Notes under the pieces: model-generated
The model's database searches: none
What the model saw: only the letters and a program-made list of their open reading frames with translations
Told to the model about the DNA's origin: nothing
Translations under genes and position numbers: made by a program
NCBI GenBank assembly: GCA_964017065.1
Contig: OZ024792.1
Coordinates: 4,149,754 to 4,213,753 of the forward strand
DNA length: 64,000 bases
Reading direction: 5' to 3'
Source: Haliclona indistincta
Taxonomy: Eukaryota > Porifera > Demospongiae > Haplosclerida > Chalinidae
In this document: one piece after another, positions 41,857-56,565 of the stretch
How the letters are laid out: each line of letters starts with the position of its first letter
Position numbering within the stretch: position 1 is the first letter of the stretch

Positions 41857-43323
41857 ATGGCTGGAACCTCTACAAGAAGTTTCATTCCTAAAGGGCAGCA
41901 AGGATTACTACTGCGTAATCCACTCACACAGGGCCACATTGAACCTCTCTCAATGTATCGACCAAAGTCACAACTCTTCCCTCGTGATATTCGCAACACC
42001 TTGCAGTCACAAGATGCCCATAGATTATACAATAGCAGTATTGGGAAAAGCATGGGTTTTTATGCTAGACACAATCCACATCCAGGTACGATCCTCTAGG
42101 TCTAGATGCATCTCATCACTAATTAATGGAATATTAACACTTTTATGAGTCGATGATAATTATGGCTTCTGATTATATTCGTGTAGTTCGAGTACGGCAT
42201 ATGAAGGGACTGCTGGATATACCGATCTGTGTGGTGGAGGACAATATTGAGAGACGCATTTTGTGGTCTGCTCCGACTGGTGAAGATTTCAGCATTCACT
42301 ATCGTCCCCAAGGGCACGGCAGATACAGTGCTAACATTAACAAGCACATTCCAGCTGTTGGAATAGGTTATATTAAATTTGTCTGCTCACTAATAGTGAA
42401 ATACATGTTTATTCCCAGTGCCAGTGACATATACCTGGAGAGATGAGTTGGAACGAAAAACTCAAAATGCTATTAACAAGGTACTAGGAAAGAGTCCTCC
42501 TAGTAGGCTCTCTAGCAGAAGCATGCGCAACAGGGCTACCAATGATTTTGACCACGTGGAGGATGAGCAAGTAAGATAAATATGCTGTGTTTGCTCGAGA
42601 TTTTAGTATGTGTGTGTAGCTACTGGAGCTTTTGTGCCGCATCTTACAAACAGAATCAATTCCAACTTGCCAGGCTTGGTTGAACTCAGCCACTGAAACA
42701 GGTACACATGACACACATTTGAACAAAATAGTTATTTCAACTATTACGTAGAAAAGACAATCGTAATGAACATGCTAAGAATGGCAGCAACTGGTGAAAT
42801 TGAAGCTAATCTTACACGCACTAGTTCTAGACCAAGCACAAAGGAAGGACAGCAGCAGACACCAACAGTGATACCACAGGTTACAGAGCAAGCTGCTGTA
42901 GACTCAGTGGCTGCTGATAAACTTAGTTCCACTCTTCCATTTGAAGTTCCTGAACACGACACAGTTATTCGCAGTGCACACTCAAGACTAGCTTCTCGAC
43001 AAAGCAATCGACCAGGCAGTGCTTTTCATCAAACTCTACAGGAAGAACTTGATCAGCAAGCAGATCGGTTGTCTGTACAGCTTAAGAGCAGCAGCAGGCG
43101 ACCACGCTCTTCCTCTGTCACTAGCCGACCCAATACTGCTAGTGAAAATGCATTTCAAACACAAAAATCAAGAACTCGTTCTTGGAATACAGCACTACCA
43201 CCAAAACAGCATGAAGTTCATCTTCCTCCACCGCCAGTCAAGGTCACAATCAGCAAAGAAACTTTGAACATGACGCCATCTTCGAGCAAGAACTATACGT
43301 CAAAGTGGACCAACTCACAGTAA
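41857..43323 (+). CDS. TBATA: TBATA-like (SPATIAL-like) protein
   Basis: About five exons: MAGTSTRSFIPKGQQGLLLRNPLTQGHIEPLSMYRPKSQLFPRD... GFYARHNPHPG (from 41857), then VRHMKGLLDIPICVVEDN, then a linker, then LLELLCRILQTESIPTCQAWLNSATETEK (about 42620-42760), and a long basic Ser-rich last exon ending at 43323. The HNPHP/HMKGLLDIPICVV and LLELLCRILQT blocks match vertebrate TBATA (thymus, brain and testes associated), a poorly understood protein linked to cell differentiation and cilia/cytoskeleton. It diverges from NF-kB with about 530 bp between starts. Family identity rests on these blocks; function in a non-vertebrate is unknown. Confidence 0.8.
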
Positions 43324-43592
43324 CAGAACTAGACTGTACAATATGCAACTTAAGTTAGTAACTAGATTATTGTCATGCAAATAGTATGTTTGACAGATTA
43401 AATAAAATTCCTGCATTTTTAAATTGCAGCTGCTGGTATGTGCAGCCAGTATGATGCATTCGGTCATTGACAAATTGCGTTTAGCAAACTGAGCTCAGAT
43501 ACTTAAAATGCATGCGGTGTGACATGTGAACAAGATTGTGACTGACACTGAAGAAAACAAGCAAGTCACTGTCTGTAGCTTTGAATACACAC

Positions 43593-44150
43593 TCAATAAG
43601 CCTCGTCCGAGAGGAGTAGCGTCACACTTGATTTACGGAATTCACTGTTTGTTATGACTCCGTCACCATTCAAGTCTGATTTAGTAAAGAGAGAACGAAT
43701 CATTTCTTCGGACATATTGGATACAGCTTTATGGAAGTGATGGAATTCATCAAATGACACCTCTCCATTTTCATCTCTGTCCATTAACTTGAAGACCATG
43801 TCAGCAATACCATGCACTCTATCTCGTGCATCAGGTTTGCTAGCTAGCACCTTCATCCATGCCACAAACTCTTCCTCGTTTGTTGGTTTCCGCACTCCAT
43901 AAACAGCATCAAAAGTAGCAAAATAGCGTTTGCTAGCATCTTCTCCTTGATTCCTGTAGCTTGCTAGTTTCTTCGCCAAGGAACGAATGTCATGCTCGGT
44001 GACAATGCCATCGTTGTCCACATCCAATGCAGAAAAACGATCCTTTATTTTGCGCATCCATCCAGGTCTGTCTGTGAAGGACGAAGAGTATTCCAAGCGA
44101 GCAATAGAAGCTACAGATCTTGGAACCTTTCGCAAGGCTCTTCCAAACAT
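43593..44150 (-). CDS. EF-hand calcium-binding protein (sarcoplasmic calcium-binding type)
   Basis: Single exon, 185 aa, ATG 44150 (the open frame extends to a GTG at 44159). Three canonical EF-hand loops: DVDNDGIVTEHD, DRDENGEVSFDE and DLNGDGVITNSE, with a degenerate pair partner around FDAVYGVRKPTNEEEF. The length and pattern fit invertebrate sarcoplasmic calcium-binding or luciferin-binding-like proteins, which buffer or sense Ca2+. The N-terminus (MFGRALRKVPRSVASIARL) is basic, with no acidic residues in the first 20, and could be a mitochondrial presequence. It converges on the TBATA-like gene. Confidence 0.85.
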   Translation of the reverse strand: MFGRALRKVPRSVASIARLEYSSSFTDRPGWMRKIKDRFSALDVDNDGIVTEHDIRSLAKKLASYRNQGEDASKRYFATFDAVYGVRKPTNEEEFVAWMKVLASKPDARDRVHGIADMVFKLMDRDENGEVSFDEFHHFHKAVSNMSEEMIRSLFTKSDLNGDGVITNSEFRKSSVTLLLSDEAY

Positions 44151-44567
44151 CGCCTCCACGTGGTGTGGCCTGACGAAAATTGATAAACCACGCCCATTTT
44201 CGGTGGACTGTCAATCAGCCGATAAGATCAGTGTGCTACTAAAAAAGAAGTGGTTTGGCGTTAGTCTCACTAGTACTGTATGCATGGTAGCACACCACGT
44301 GGTCGCTACAAACTCATGCAGTGCTGGATTGAACTCACCAAAGTACTCTTGCTTTGATACGACAAAAATGCACAGTACAACTGCAGTATACCCAGCACAT
44401 TGAATGACTGCTAGCGCATGTTGAGAGAGTGAGTCTGAAGCTATATTGCTGGCATTTCAAAATTGAAACACAATTATTATTTAGAGTGTTGTCTCAATTC
44501 AATAAGCATACACATAACAGCCATTTAAAATCTTTTCTCTAATGAGGTTATATCATCTTATTATGAG

Positions 44568-46927
44568 TTACATTTCTTTATTTTCTCTTATTGATTGGTC
44601 ACTCCTTCCCTCTCCTAGTACAGGTTTATCGTGCCCATAACCAGCATCTTGTCTTCCCTGCATTGGCTTTTGTTGTTGACTACACCTAGCATTACACTGA
44701 GCACTGCATAAAAAACGCAACAATTAATTCTTGCATGATATTAAGACATGTCATTTATGCTCTTTGCTTACAGCTCTTGTTTTGTTGATTGCAAAGTGGA
44801 TTGGATGATATCATTTTCACTGCGATGTTTATTGGCTAATGCTTCACATGATTGTACTGAGGCTTGAGCAACAGATAATTGTCGAGTGAGGTCCTTCACA
44901 TTAGAAGAATGTTCAGTAGCTTTGTCTAAAAATAATAATAAATGATACAGAATTATTGGAAAACATCACATAAGCCAGTTGCGGTAACCAAACTGGACCT
45001 TCCTGGCATAGCCACACCTACGTCATGTAGCTAACTAGAGAGGTTTACCTGACACTGCCCTATGTCAAGGGTAGAATCTACCATGAATGCAGTGCAGCAA
45101 TTAAATATTGTCGTCTAGATTAGAATTGCTGTACAACAGTAAAGATCTTTCAGTTGCAGTAGGTTTCAAGGACGTCACAGTCACCTGTCTAACACAGTCA
45201 TAGGCTAGAGTCCCAACAAATATATCTACATTGAATTGTAACACAGCCACATGCCATTTTAATTGGGCCAAGGGTGACCGGATTAGCAAGGTTTTACTGT
45301 ATTGATGCTTGTCAGTACAGACTGATTGACACCAATTAGTGGCTCTTATTGGCAATTGATATTACATTGATATTGCAAATTTGCTTAAATACTTTAGAAC
45401 AGCAGTGTGTTTGTTTGTGCGCCAGCTTAGAAAGTAGTTCATGTCAATTGCTTTACCATCACCATTAGGGTATCCAAAATGATGTCACGTCTAATTTGCA
45501 TGAAATGCAAGCAGAGTCTACTCATTGTAAAGTCTATAGTATGAATAATTCTCTTTGATGTAATGAGTTTTAATGAGGGCTATAAATTGCATACACCCTG
45601 TACGCGTTTCAAGATGGCCGCCGCGTTTGAGAATCCACAAAGAAACGGCGCTTGGGCTGCTCTGCGGTCTTCCTGCGACGCAAGGTAGCCAGCTAGACGT
45701 CAGGCAAGCAGGGCACTATGGTTTAAAGTAGTTATATACGAATCAGTCAGTATATAAGTATTAGTTATTGCCCTCACGCGAGGGCAATAACCGACATTAA
45801 TGACCGCAGGAAAGTCGGTTGCCCGAGACTCTTTGAGGGCAACCGACTTTCCCGAGGTCATTAATGTCTGTTAATGCCCGAGTTGTGTAGGGCAATAAAA
45901 TTTGATTTATTACATAGTTCATCACTGTGAGCGCAATAACATCGCGAATTTTTCAAACTCGCAAAGACGCAACGGTTTGTTGCGATAGAAGATGCTACGC
46001 GCGGTCAATAACCTACATTAATGCCCTCGAATAGAGCAATCCGATTGGTCAAAGATGACGTACTATGTAATAACTACTATTTAACCACCCAATAAGCAGA
46101 GTTGCCAATGGCCATGCTGCAGCAATAATTATATACCTACCCTAATTTGGTTTTCTATGTAATTGGAATGCGTGATTCAAATCAACTCTAAAGAGTAAAT
46201 GCATCAACTCAAGAGATTGGGATCAGTGAATGTGGTAGACATGTTATATTATTTCAAGAACTAATAACAAAGACTAACCTCTTTCAAGCTTTAATTGATT
46301 CATAGTTTCAGCCTGTGATTACAGAAACACACCATAATAAATATGACTCTATGTATCTAACAGCAGTAATATATAACAAGCTGTATACATACCTTAGCTT
46401 GGTTAGCTTCCTCAAGATCAGCTTTACATTGTCGAAGATTTGAATCTTTTTGATCAATTTCCTTGTCGTTAGATATCAATTGATCTTCGCATCTTAATTA
46501 TTAAGGAAGAATGTTAGTCACTCAATACTTTTGTATGCAACAAGCTAAAGTTTGGTTAAAACTCACAAATATTAATATACACAAAATTGTAACAGTACGT
46601 ACGCCATCACTCACTTGCCGAGTTGCTTTAGTTGTGTTTGAAGCGGGTCTAACTTTTGTTCCAGAGCTGATATCTTCATTCTAAGAGAATCCTCTACATC
46701 TCTGGCCTCAGTCTATCGACAATAAAAAAACAGCTAGCTACTATTAATCATTGCCTGTCATGAGTGAATCAACTCTAAATAATGCTCACCTTTTTTATTT
46801 CGATTTCCTCTAATAGAGCAAATGCCTCAGAGCGCTTCATAAAGTATAGTACTGACACAATACCTAGCAGTAAAAATATCACAACCAGCAGCAACTTTGC
46901 AGTTCGGTCAGCTCCTCTGTTCTGCAT
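44568..46927 (-). CDS. GOLM1-like type II membrane coiled-coil protein
   Basis: About six exons on the minus strand. ATG 46927 opens MQNRGADRTAKLLLVVIFLLLGIVSVLYFM, a short cytosolic end followed by one membrane segment; a longer open frame upstream starts only with TTG. A coiled coil follows (SALEQKLDPLQTQLKQLGKCEDQLISNDKEIDQKDSNLRQCKADLEEANQAK, VKDLTRQLSVAQASVQSCEAL) and a short Gln/Gly-rich tail ending SIRENKEM (stop 44568-44570). The layout matches Golgi membrane protein GOLM1/CASC4, which sit in the Golgi with the coiled coil in the lumen. Sequence similarity is weak beyond architecture. A 1.35-kb intron (about 44930-46279) holds an inverted-repeat element and a start-like plus-strand motif. 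Confidence 0.65.
45762..46076. mobile_element. MITE-like element with internal hairpin
   Basis: Ends TAGTTATT and AATAACTA are inverted. Inside, 45778-45886 is a strong inverted repeat: GGGCAATAACCGACATTAATGACC...GGAAAGTCGGTTGCCC against GGGCAACCGACTTTCC...GGTCATTAATGTC. The right subterminal GATTGGTCAAAGATGACG resembles the block in the 23444-23664 element. It lies in an intron of the GOLM1-like gene. Confidence 0.7.
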
Positions 46928-47059
46928 CTTTGAATATGTTTTTAATGTCAAACTAGACTTTCTTCTGGTACTGGAGCGATGTCGATCTATGATGGGCTTT
47001 TGTAATGACAATCTCGGTTCTTTTCAATACTTTTCTTGATTTCGCTTAGATTCTCTCCA

Positions 47060-47392
47060 TAGAGCACATGAGGGGCCTAATATTTTCCCGGCTATTTTTG
47101 GCGCTAGCAGGCTCACGTGAATTTTATTTTGATCACGTGATCCTAAACTATCCTTATTTGGACATTGACCACACCTTCGTTTTCGCTAAAGCCTCTGTCA
47201 GTTTGTCGCCCTTTCTCAGTGTGGCTGAAGGCTGCTGCTGGACTTTCCCAGTCACATCAGCTATCACGTGTGAGCCCTGTGCTTTTCTGTGACAGTTTTA
47301 TAGCAGCTGTAACTACAGCAACTGGAAGGCTTATTGCGTTTTTCGACAGGTTGTCTCCCGACCACCATCAGTTGCTCGGAGGCTTCTTCCAG
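47060..47392 (+). promoter_or_regulatory. Putative PTEN 5' UTR exon and promoter region
   Basis: Sequence between the GOLM1-like gene (minus) and PTEN (plus). An open segment ends at CTTCTTCCAG/GTGAGG (47392), a good donor that could pair with the acceptor CTCTTGCAG before the PTEN ATG exon (about 49497). The exon would be non-coding. Inferred only from splice signals. Confidence 0.4.
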
Positions 47393-49264
47393 GTGAGGGA
47401 ACGTGTGTGGTGGTATGAAATAGGCTTGGGTGGTATTGGTGGTGGTTGTGATCTCAGGGTTGTGTTCTGCAAATGGTGCAAATATGAATGTTTTAGTAGA
47501 TATTGCTTGGGCAGCTCAGTTTATAACAAGTAGCTTTGAGGTACATTTCTCTTGAGAAATTATGGTCAATATTGGAATTGGGAGAGTACAAGTATGCCCT
47601 TGTACGTATGTGCATGTAATACATAAAGTGTGTGGGTATAGAGGTGTTCATCATTGTCTAAGTCAACCTATTTCAGGTATACATGTACTGAGCCAATTAT
47701 AGCAATAGTTGTGGGCGAGACACTGTAAATACACGAATGTGTCAGCTGAGATTGGAGCTTTACTTGCTTTGTAGTTTAATGCCTTGATCAAAGAGATGGG
47801 CACTGATAAGAGAGAAGAGAGGAAGTGTAGTGGAAGAATTTGAAACATCCGATCAAGAGCTGAAATTGTTCTATTGGTGCTTGATATTTGAAGTAATAAT
47901 TTTAGCATAATTCTGTGCTATAGTGCTAATGAGAATAATTGCATGTGTTGTTCAGTGTTTATCCATACATAGCATGCTTCACTACCCTACATACTCTATG
48001 TTTTGTTCCTGCACGTCTATTCAATTTTTCTCAGTCGTTGCTTGTCATGTTTCCGTACTCATAAGGTATAAACATGTACTTATCCCTGACCTGAGACATC
48101 TGCAGTTTTTGCATCATGTACCCATTGTTACACAAGCATCGAATAATATTCAAATTAGAGGTAAACGCGGCTGGTGTACATGTATACGAGGACACAGCCT
48201 TGTGGTGCTTATAAGACCAATCACTGTGTGATTCTTGTCTGCATGCTCGCTAAGAGTTAGTGATTCTCTTGCATGTGTGAGTGAGTGAGTGAGTGAGTGA
48301 GTGAGTGAGTGAGTGAGTGAGAGATGGTGTTTTGTTTTGTGTTGGCTGAATGCATATTTACCATACACTAGGAGAGGGTGTCGTGACAATATCTTCTGCT
48401 TTTGTTTGCACTGTCTGAAAACACTAAACTGCTTAAGTTTGTAGCTACTGCCGAGCTCGGTGTAACAATTGACTTTATTACGTACTGTCATATTTGGACT
48501 AGTTTAGATTGAGCAAATTTCTCGAATTTTGCGCTGACAATCAGTGCTCTAGCATGTACTGGTGTATGTAGTATCATCACCTATTGTTAGCATAACTGTT
48601 AGCTGTGACAAGGTGTCACATACTGACTAGGATAGATTGTACAGTGATAAAGCCTTCAAAATAGTACTACTACTAGTAGTAGTACTATATACTTGGTGCC
48701 TTTGGGGATGGTGGAGTTGTGTTGGATAGTGATGGTCGTGGTCACATGTATAAAAAACAGTTAAAGTGGTTAAGAGTGTATTGTGGTTTCATATTGATGT
48801 CAATCTACTTGTCCGATTGTGATTATTTTTCGACTTGAATCACCAGCTTACATAATTCGAAATTCTATATCAAAACCAGGGCAATAACATCCCTTCATTG
48901 TTCTTAGATAAACACTACAGACTAGGAACTGTCCTCTTCCTCGATGGGCTGTTTGTCTTGTTTGATTCACCGCCTGTTTTCGGTGCATAACTCTTCCTTT
49001 TAACTCAAGCAGTTGTTACAATAATGTGATTAGTCATTCTGGAGAGATTGTATCATAGAATCGCTGTACCATGCATGCATTGATGCTTCTGTTCTGTCAT
49101 AGTTTTGCTGCAAGCATCAATGTTTGCATAGGTCTTGTTTGTTGGGTATATAGCTTAATTTTTGTAGGTATTCTTGAAACATAATGTAGACTTATGGTTG
49201 TCATTAGACGCCTACGAGTAATTGCCTAATGATGATCGATGTACCTCAACAAGTATGATTGTAT

Positions 49265-49490
49265 TAATATTATTCTCTCCCTCTCTCTCCATCCCTCCAT
49301 CCTCTCCATCCCTCTCCCTCCCTCCATCCTCTCCATCCCTCTCCCTCCCTCCCTCCCTTCTTCCTCTCTCTCTCACTCTCCCTCTCTCCTTCTCTCTCTT
49401 TCCCTCTCCCTCCCTCCCTCCCTCTCTCCCTCCCTCCCTCTCTCCCTCCCTCCCTCCCTCTCTCCCTCCCTCTCTCTCTCCCCCTTTCTC
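49265..49490. repeat. (CT)n/(CCCT)n tract before the PTEN start exon
   Basis: Pyrimidine-rich run (CCCTCC, CTCTCT) ending in TTTCTCTTGCAG. It doubles as an extreme polypyrimidine tract for the first PTEN coding exon. Short GTGAG repeats at 48279-48322 lie farther upstream in the same presumed intron. Confidence 0.9.
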
Positions 49491-49528
49491 TTGCAGGGGT
49501 CACTTGTTAACCCCTTGGACAGACAGCT

Positions 49529-53032
<3,504 letters not shown>

Positions 53033-53308
53033 CATATTATGGTATGTACTGTGTGTGCTAGTGACATGTTGTTAAGTGCTGCTTGCTTATCATCGGACAT
53101 CGTCTGTTAGGTGCATATTTGCTGAAGCTCTCAACATAGTTCCATCGCATATAAACGTATATTTCCTTGCTGTTGAAATAATAGTGCATGTACCTTGGCT
53201 AATAACGTGCCTGTATGGCGTCTCACCGCAGGAGCTTATGATTCCGAGAGTGTATACGATGGTATTATGAAAACTTCTATCGCTTAGTGCATCCTGTTTA
53301 GCTGTATG

Positions 53309-53709
53309 CAGGGTTTAAGTAAAGTACAAGTTCTTTCAGAAAATACTGAAGTACAAGTACATAGCAAATGTTGCCTTGGGACTAAGTTAAATACAAGTAC
53401 GAGTACTAAGATTTGTACTTAAATATAAGTACAAGTACAGTTTTAACTGTGAGCTTGTCAAGTTTGTTAGAGAATGACTTCATGTTTATGCATGTCATGT
53501 TTATGCAAATGGCTAACAACATACATACTGTTACTTATTGTGTACATCTAATAAACTTCAAGTATTTGTAAGTATATTAAGTATTCAAAGTACATTGATA
53601 ATTTAAGTACAAGTACATCCATAAAACTGATAAGTTTAAGTACAAATACGGCAAAATTGTACTTAGGTGTCCTTAAGTACAAGTGCCAATGTACTTGGGC
53701 CCAACCCTG
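53309..53709. mobile_element. hAT-like MITE with 8-bp target duplication
   Basis: Starts CAGGGTTTAAG and ends in the inverted AACCCTG. Flanks GCTGTATG (53301-53308) and ACTGTATG (53710-53717) match at 7 of 8 positions, the 8-bp duplication typical of hAT transposition. The interior is built of AAGTACAAGTAC-type repeats. No coding capacity. Confidence 0.8.
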
Positions 53710-53717
53710 ACTGTATG

Positions 53718-54300
53718 GCTGTATGGCTACGTGGTTAGTATCGCTGCAAGTTATGTGCTGACAGTTGTGCATTCCTCCTTGGAACTATACCTGGGCCTAC
53801 TAGTACTCTTGTGAACTCTGTGTTCCAGAAGTCACATACCCTATAATATCATTCTTTTATTGATACTGCAAATACTAATTTGATTGTGTTATTTTCTCTT
53901 CTTCTAGAACCACTACAAAGGTGCCACATGTATATCTTTTCTTTATTGAAATTTGTCTTCTCTTTCTCTGTGTGGTTGTTTGACTTTATACCTGTGTCGT
54001 CTGTGGTCTCTCAATACTAACCCTAGGTACTGCAGAGAGCTTTATTACATACTCTTTTGTATTCTCATTAATGGTTATGGCAATTAATAACCACTATAAA
54101 CACCACCCAACTACTATTATTATTATTATTATTGTTATTGACTTTTATCCAACTATTATATTGTGCACATTTTATTGTTATGCTTCGTATTGTTATTACA
54201 GACTATTGACAAAATAATTATTGGAATAGAACCAGACTATCAGTAAAAGCCTGATCAGCCATGCTGCATAATACTAGCTTGGTATGTGTACATATAGACT
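53718..54300. other. Intergenic, nothing recognised
   Basis: AT-rich, with a short (ATT)n run near 54115-54132. Likely includes the PTEN 3' end. Confidence 0.4.
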
Positions 54301-54310
54301 AGTAGGAAAG

Positions 54311-54362
54311 GTTGTGGGCGTTTCCGACCCATGTGGGAGGTGGGCGTTCACTATAAATCAAA
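54311..54362 (+). promoter_or_regulatory. Shared promoter block of HEPN-Death gene A with kB-like motif
   Basis: GTTGTGGGCGTTTCCG is conserved upstream of both HEPN-Death genes. It contains GGGCGTTTCC (54316-54325), one base off the kB consensus GGGRNWYYCC (C for R). A CTATAAAT TATA-like box lies at about 54351-54358. Confidence 0.45.
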
Positions 54363-56080
54363 ATGGATGGTTATGAGATGAAGTCGTTTGATGTTTTAGT
54401 AGCGTCTCTACCACTACAAGAGAAGTGAGAATTGTGATAATAGATAGCCAATTATCAGCCATTAATACTCTGTAGGATTAATTTTCTGGCAGCTTGTAGA
54501 CTGATCTATGATAATGTTGCTCGTGTTCTGCGTGGATTGTGTAGAAGAGAATACAGTGGTGATGCCAAACTGCCTTTACCTACTGAAAACTTGGTGAAAG
54601 ACAAGGTTGAGGTTGACTTGGAGAATGTCGAGTTCTCAGCTCTAGTGGATCACTTGTTGTATAGGAAGAGAACAGGTGGTGGCTCGTTTTTCAAGAAAGT
54701 TTCGTGCAAGTTTATCATATTTGACAAAGCAGACGGCACAAAACGTCTAGAACTGGTACCTGTTAACAACAGCAGTGTTACTCTTAAAGCGGGCGGTCAA
54801 GTTCAGATACCTTCTGGGAGTCTGAAGGATCGAATTTCATTGGAAAAAATTGAAGGCTCACGTTACTGTATTCCTTATAGGAAAAGCATAAAGGACGGTG
54901 CTTCTGTTGATGTCTATCTTCCTACTGATACTTGGTACTGTGTGAATGAACTCAGGAATATGAGAAACAGTATTGCTCATAGCTGTGCAGCTAACTTGAC
55001 CAACGATCGTCTGAAAGGTATGTTCAAACGTGTGAGGGAGATATACGAGAAAATTATGGTTCATGATGCTGATAAGACCTACAAAGAGCTTCAAGAAATC
55101 GAAACCAGTAGGTCAATTGTTGATTTAATCTTTTATTCATTTTATTTGTTGTAGGTTGTAAAGACTGGTCTGAAGAAGGTGTGCGGATTGCTCTAATGAA
55201 ATACAAGAAGAAAGTGGAGGAATACTGGCAGGAGCTGGCAGCACTGAATGAACGGGTTGGTATCACAGAGAGTAGGTATGATGTTATGGAAGATGAAGTT
55301 GATGCTTTTAAGACTAAGGTCGATGCATCGGAGACCATTACACAAGGAAGGCTTGATGCTTTGGAGACCACGAGTCGTGATACACAAGAAACAGTCAAGA
55401 AGACGTTTACTGCTGGGAAGGACTATGTAGACAGTAGAGTGAATGACCTACAGAGCCAGACTGACGATATAGAGGAAAGAGTTGGTCATTTAGAGAAAAG
55501 TGCTAGAGGTATACAATTACATCTACATAATCATAAGATTATTGTGTTTTGTGCAGGCAGTGGTCCTACTGTCAACATTTTTTCTGGACATGGATACACA
55601 GTGAATCAGAACGTGGTTGTTTTCCCTCAAAGCACTGGTGCTGGGTATACCAGTCCACCTCAACCAGGAGCTGCTTATCAGACGTACAATTGTCTTCAAC
55701 GTCCTCAACTTCCACGTCCATCTAGTCAGTTTGCTCCAGGCAAGTCAATATAATACTAACACTCCATTAGCTTATTGTACTCATCGTCACTAGGTGCTCC
55801 AACTCAAGATGAGATCACACATCTCTCAACAAAGATCATTAACTGTCCGTTATACTCACTAGGACGAGTTAATTTTACTAAGCTAGCTAAAGCTCTTGGA
55901 ATGGAAGAGTGTGTTACCAGTATTCAACGTGATTCACCTCAGCCATATGCTCAAGTTAGCACTTTGCTTACTCAGTGGGTGGAACAGAACCCTGATAACA
56001 ACAGCAGAGATCGGCTGTACAAACTGCTGTGTGATGTTAGTCTTTCTTCTCCGGCATATAGTGTTTTTAACAGTCAATAG
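54363..56080 (+). CDS. HEPN - coiled-coil - Death-like protein A
   Basis: About five exons: MDGYEMKSFDVLVASLPLQEK, then from about 54475 INFLAACRLIYDNVARVLRGLCRREY..., a module ending WYCVNELRNMRNSIAHSC with the HEPN signature Rx4H (RNSIAH) of the DZIP3-like type, then a coiled coil (55160-55510), a short Pro/Gly-rich linker (VNIFSGHGYTVNQNVVVFPQ...) and a C-terminal Death-fold-like domain (PTQDEITHLSTKII... FTKLAKALGMEECVTSIQRD... VSTLLTQWVEQ...RDRLYKLLCDV), stop 56078-56080. This suggests an adaptor or sensor in innate immunity or cell death, where HEPN domains may act as RNases and Death domains recruit partners. Domain calls are from motif reading. Confidence 0.75.
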
Positions 56081-56526
56081 TTCATTTTTACTCGTTGTGT
56101 GAATTTTTGTTCTGTGACTAATAATGTTGACCAGCAACTTGTTGCCGGTGGTGACGTCAACATCATAATCATCATAACGAATGTATCTAAATTCCAGGGA
56201 ACGTATTGCATATTTGCAAATTTAAAGAGACAAATCTTTTAAACTGATGGAACAAATTTAAACAGGAAGGCAATGAAAAAAACAATCATAATTATTCTCT
56301 TCACTGAGCCATGCATGCATTTCACATAATGTGCAATAATGAAACAATTATTGAGTGAAAGCATTCTAATGCATTGAATATTATTGATTACAAAACTTGG
56401 ATCTTGATTTAGGACCAAAATCATAACTTTAATATGGTATCATTGCAGAAGGAAGTGGCTTGCTGTGAAGAGAGTGAGATGAATTAATCACAATACTAGA
56501 ATTGCTGTGCAAATGAACTAAGGAAA

Positions 56527-56565
56527 GTTGTGGGCGTTTCCGGAGGCCGTTCACTATCACTATTA
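56527..56565 (+). promoter_or_regulatory. Shared promoter block of HEPN-Death gene B with kB-like motif
   Basis: GTTGTGGGCGTTTCCG again, with GGGCGTTTCC at 56532-56541, 24 bp before the ATG, followed by CGTTCACTAT as in gene A. The same one-base departure from the kB consensus. Confidence 0.45.

Noticed and set aside
43987..44403. 138-aa plus-strand frame opposite the EF-hand gene
   Set aside because: Half of it is antisense to the EF-hand coding sequence and the rest has no recognisable content.
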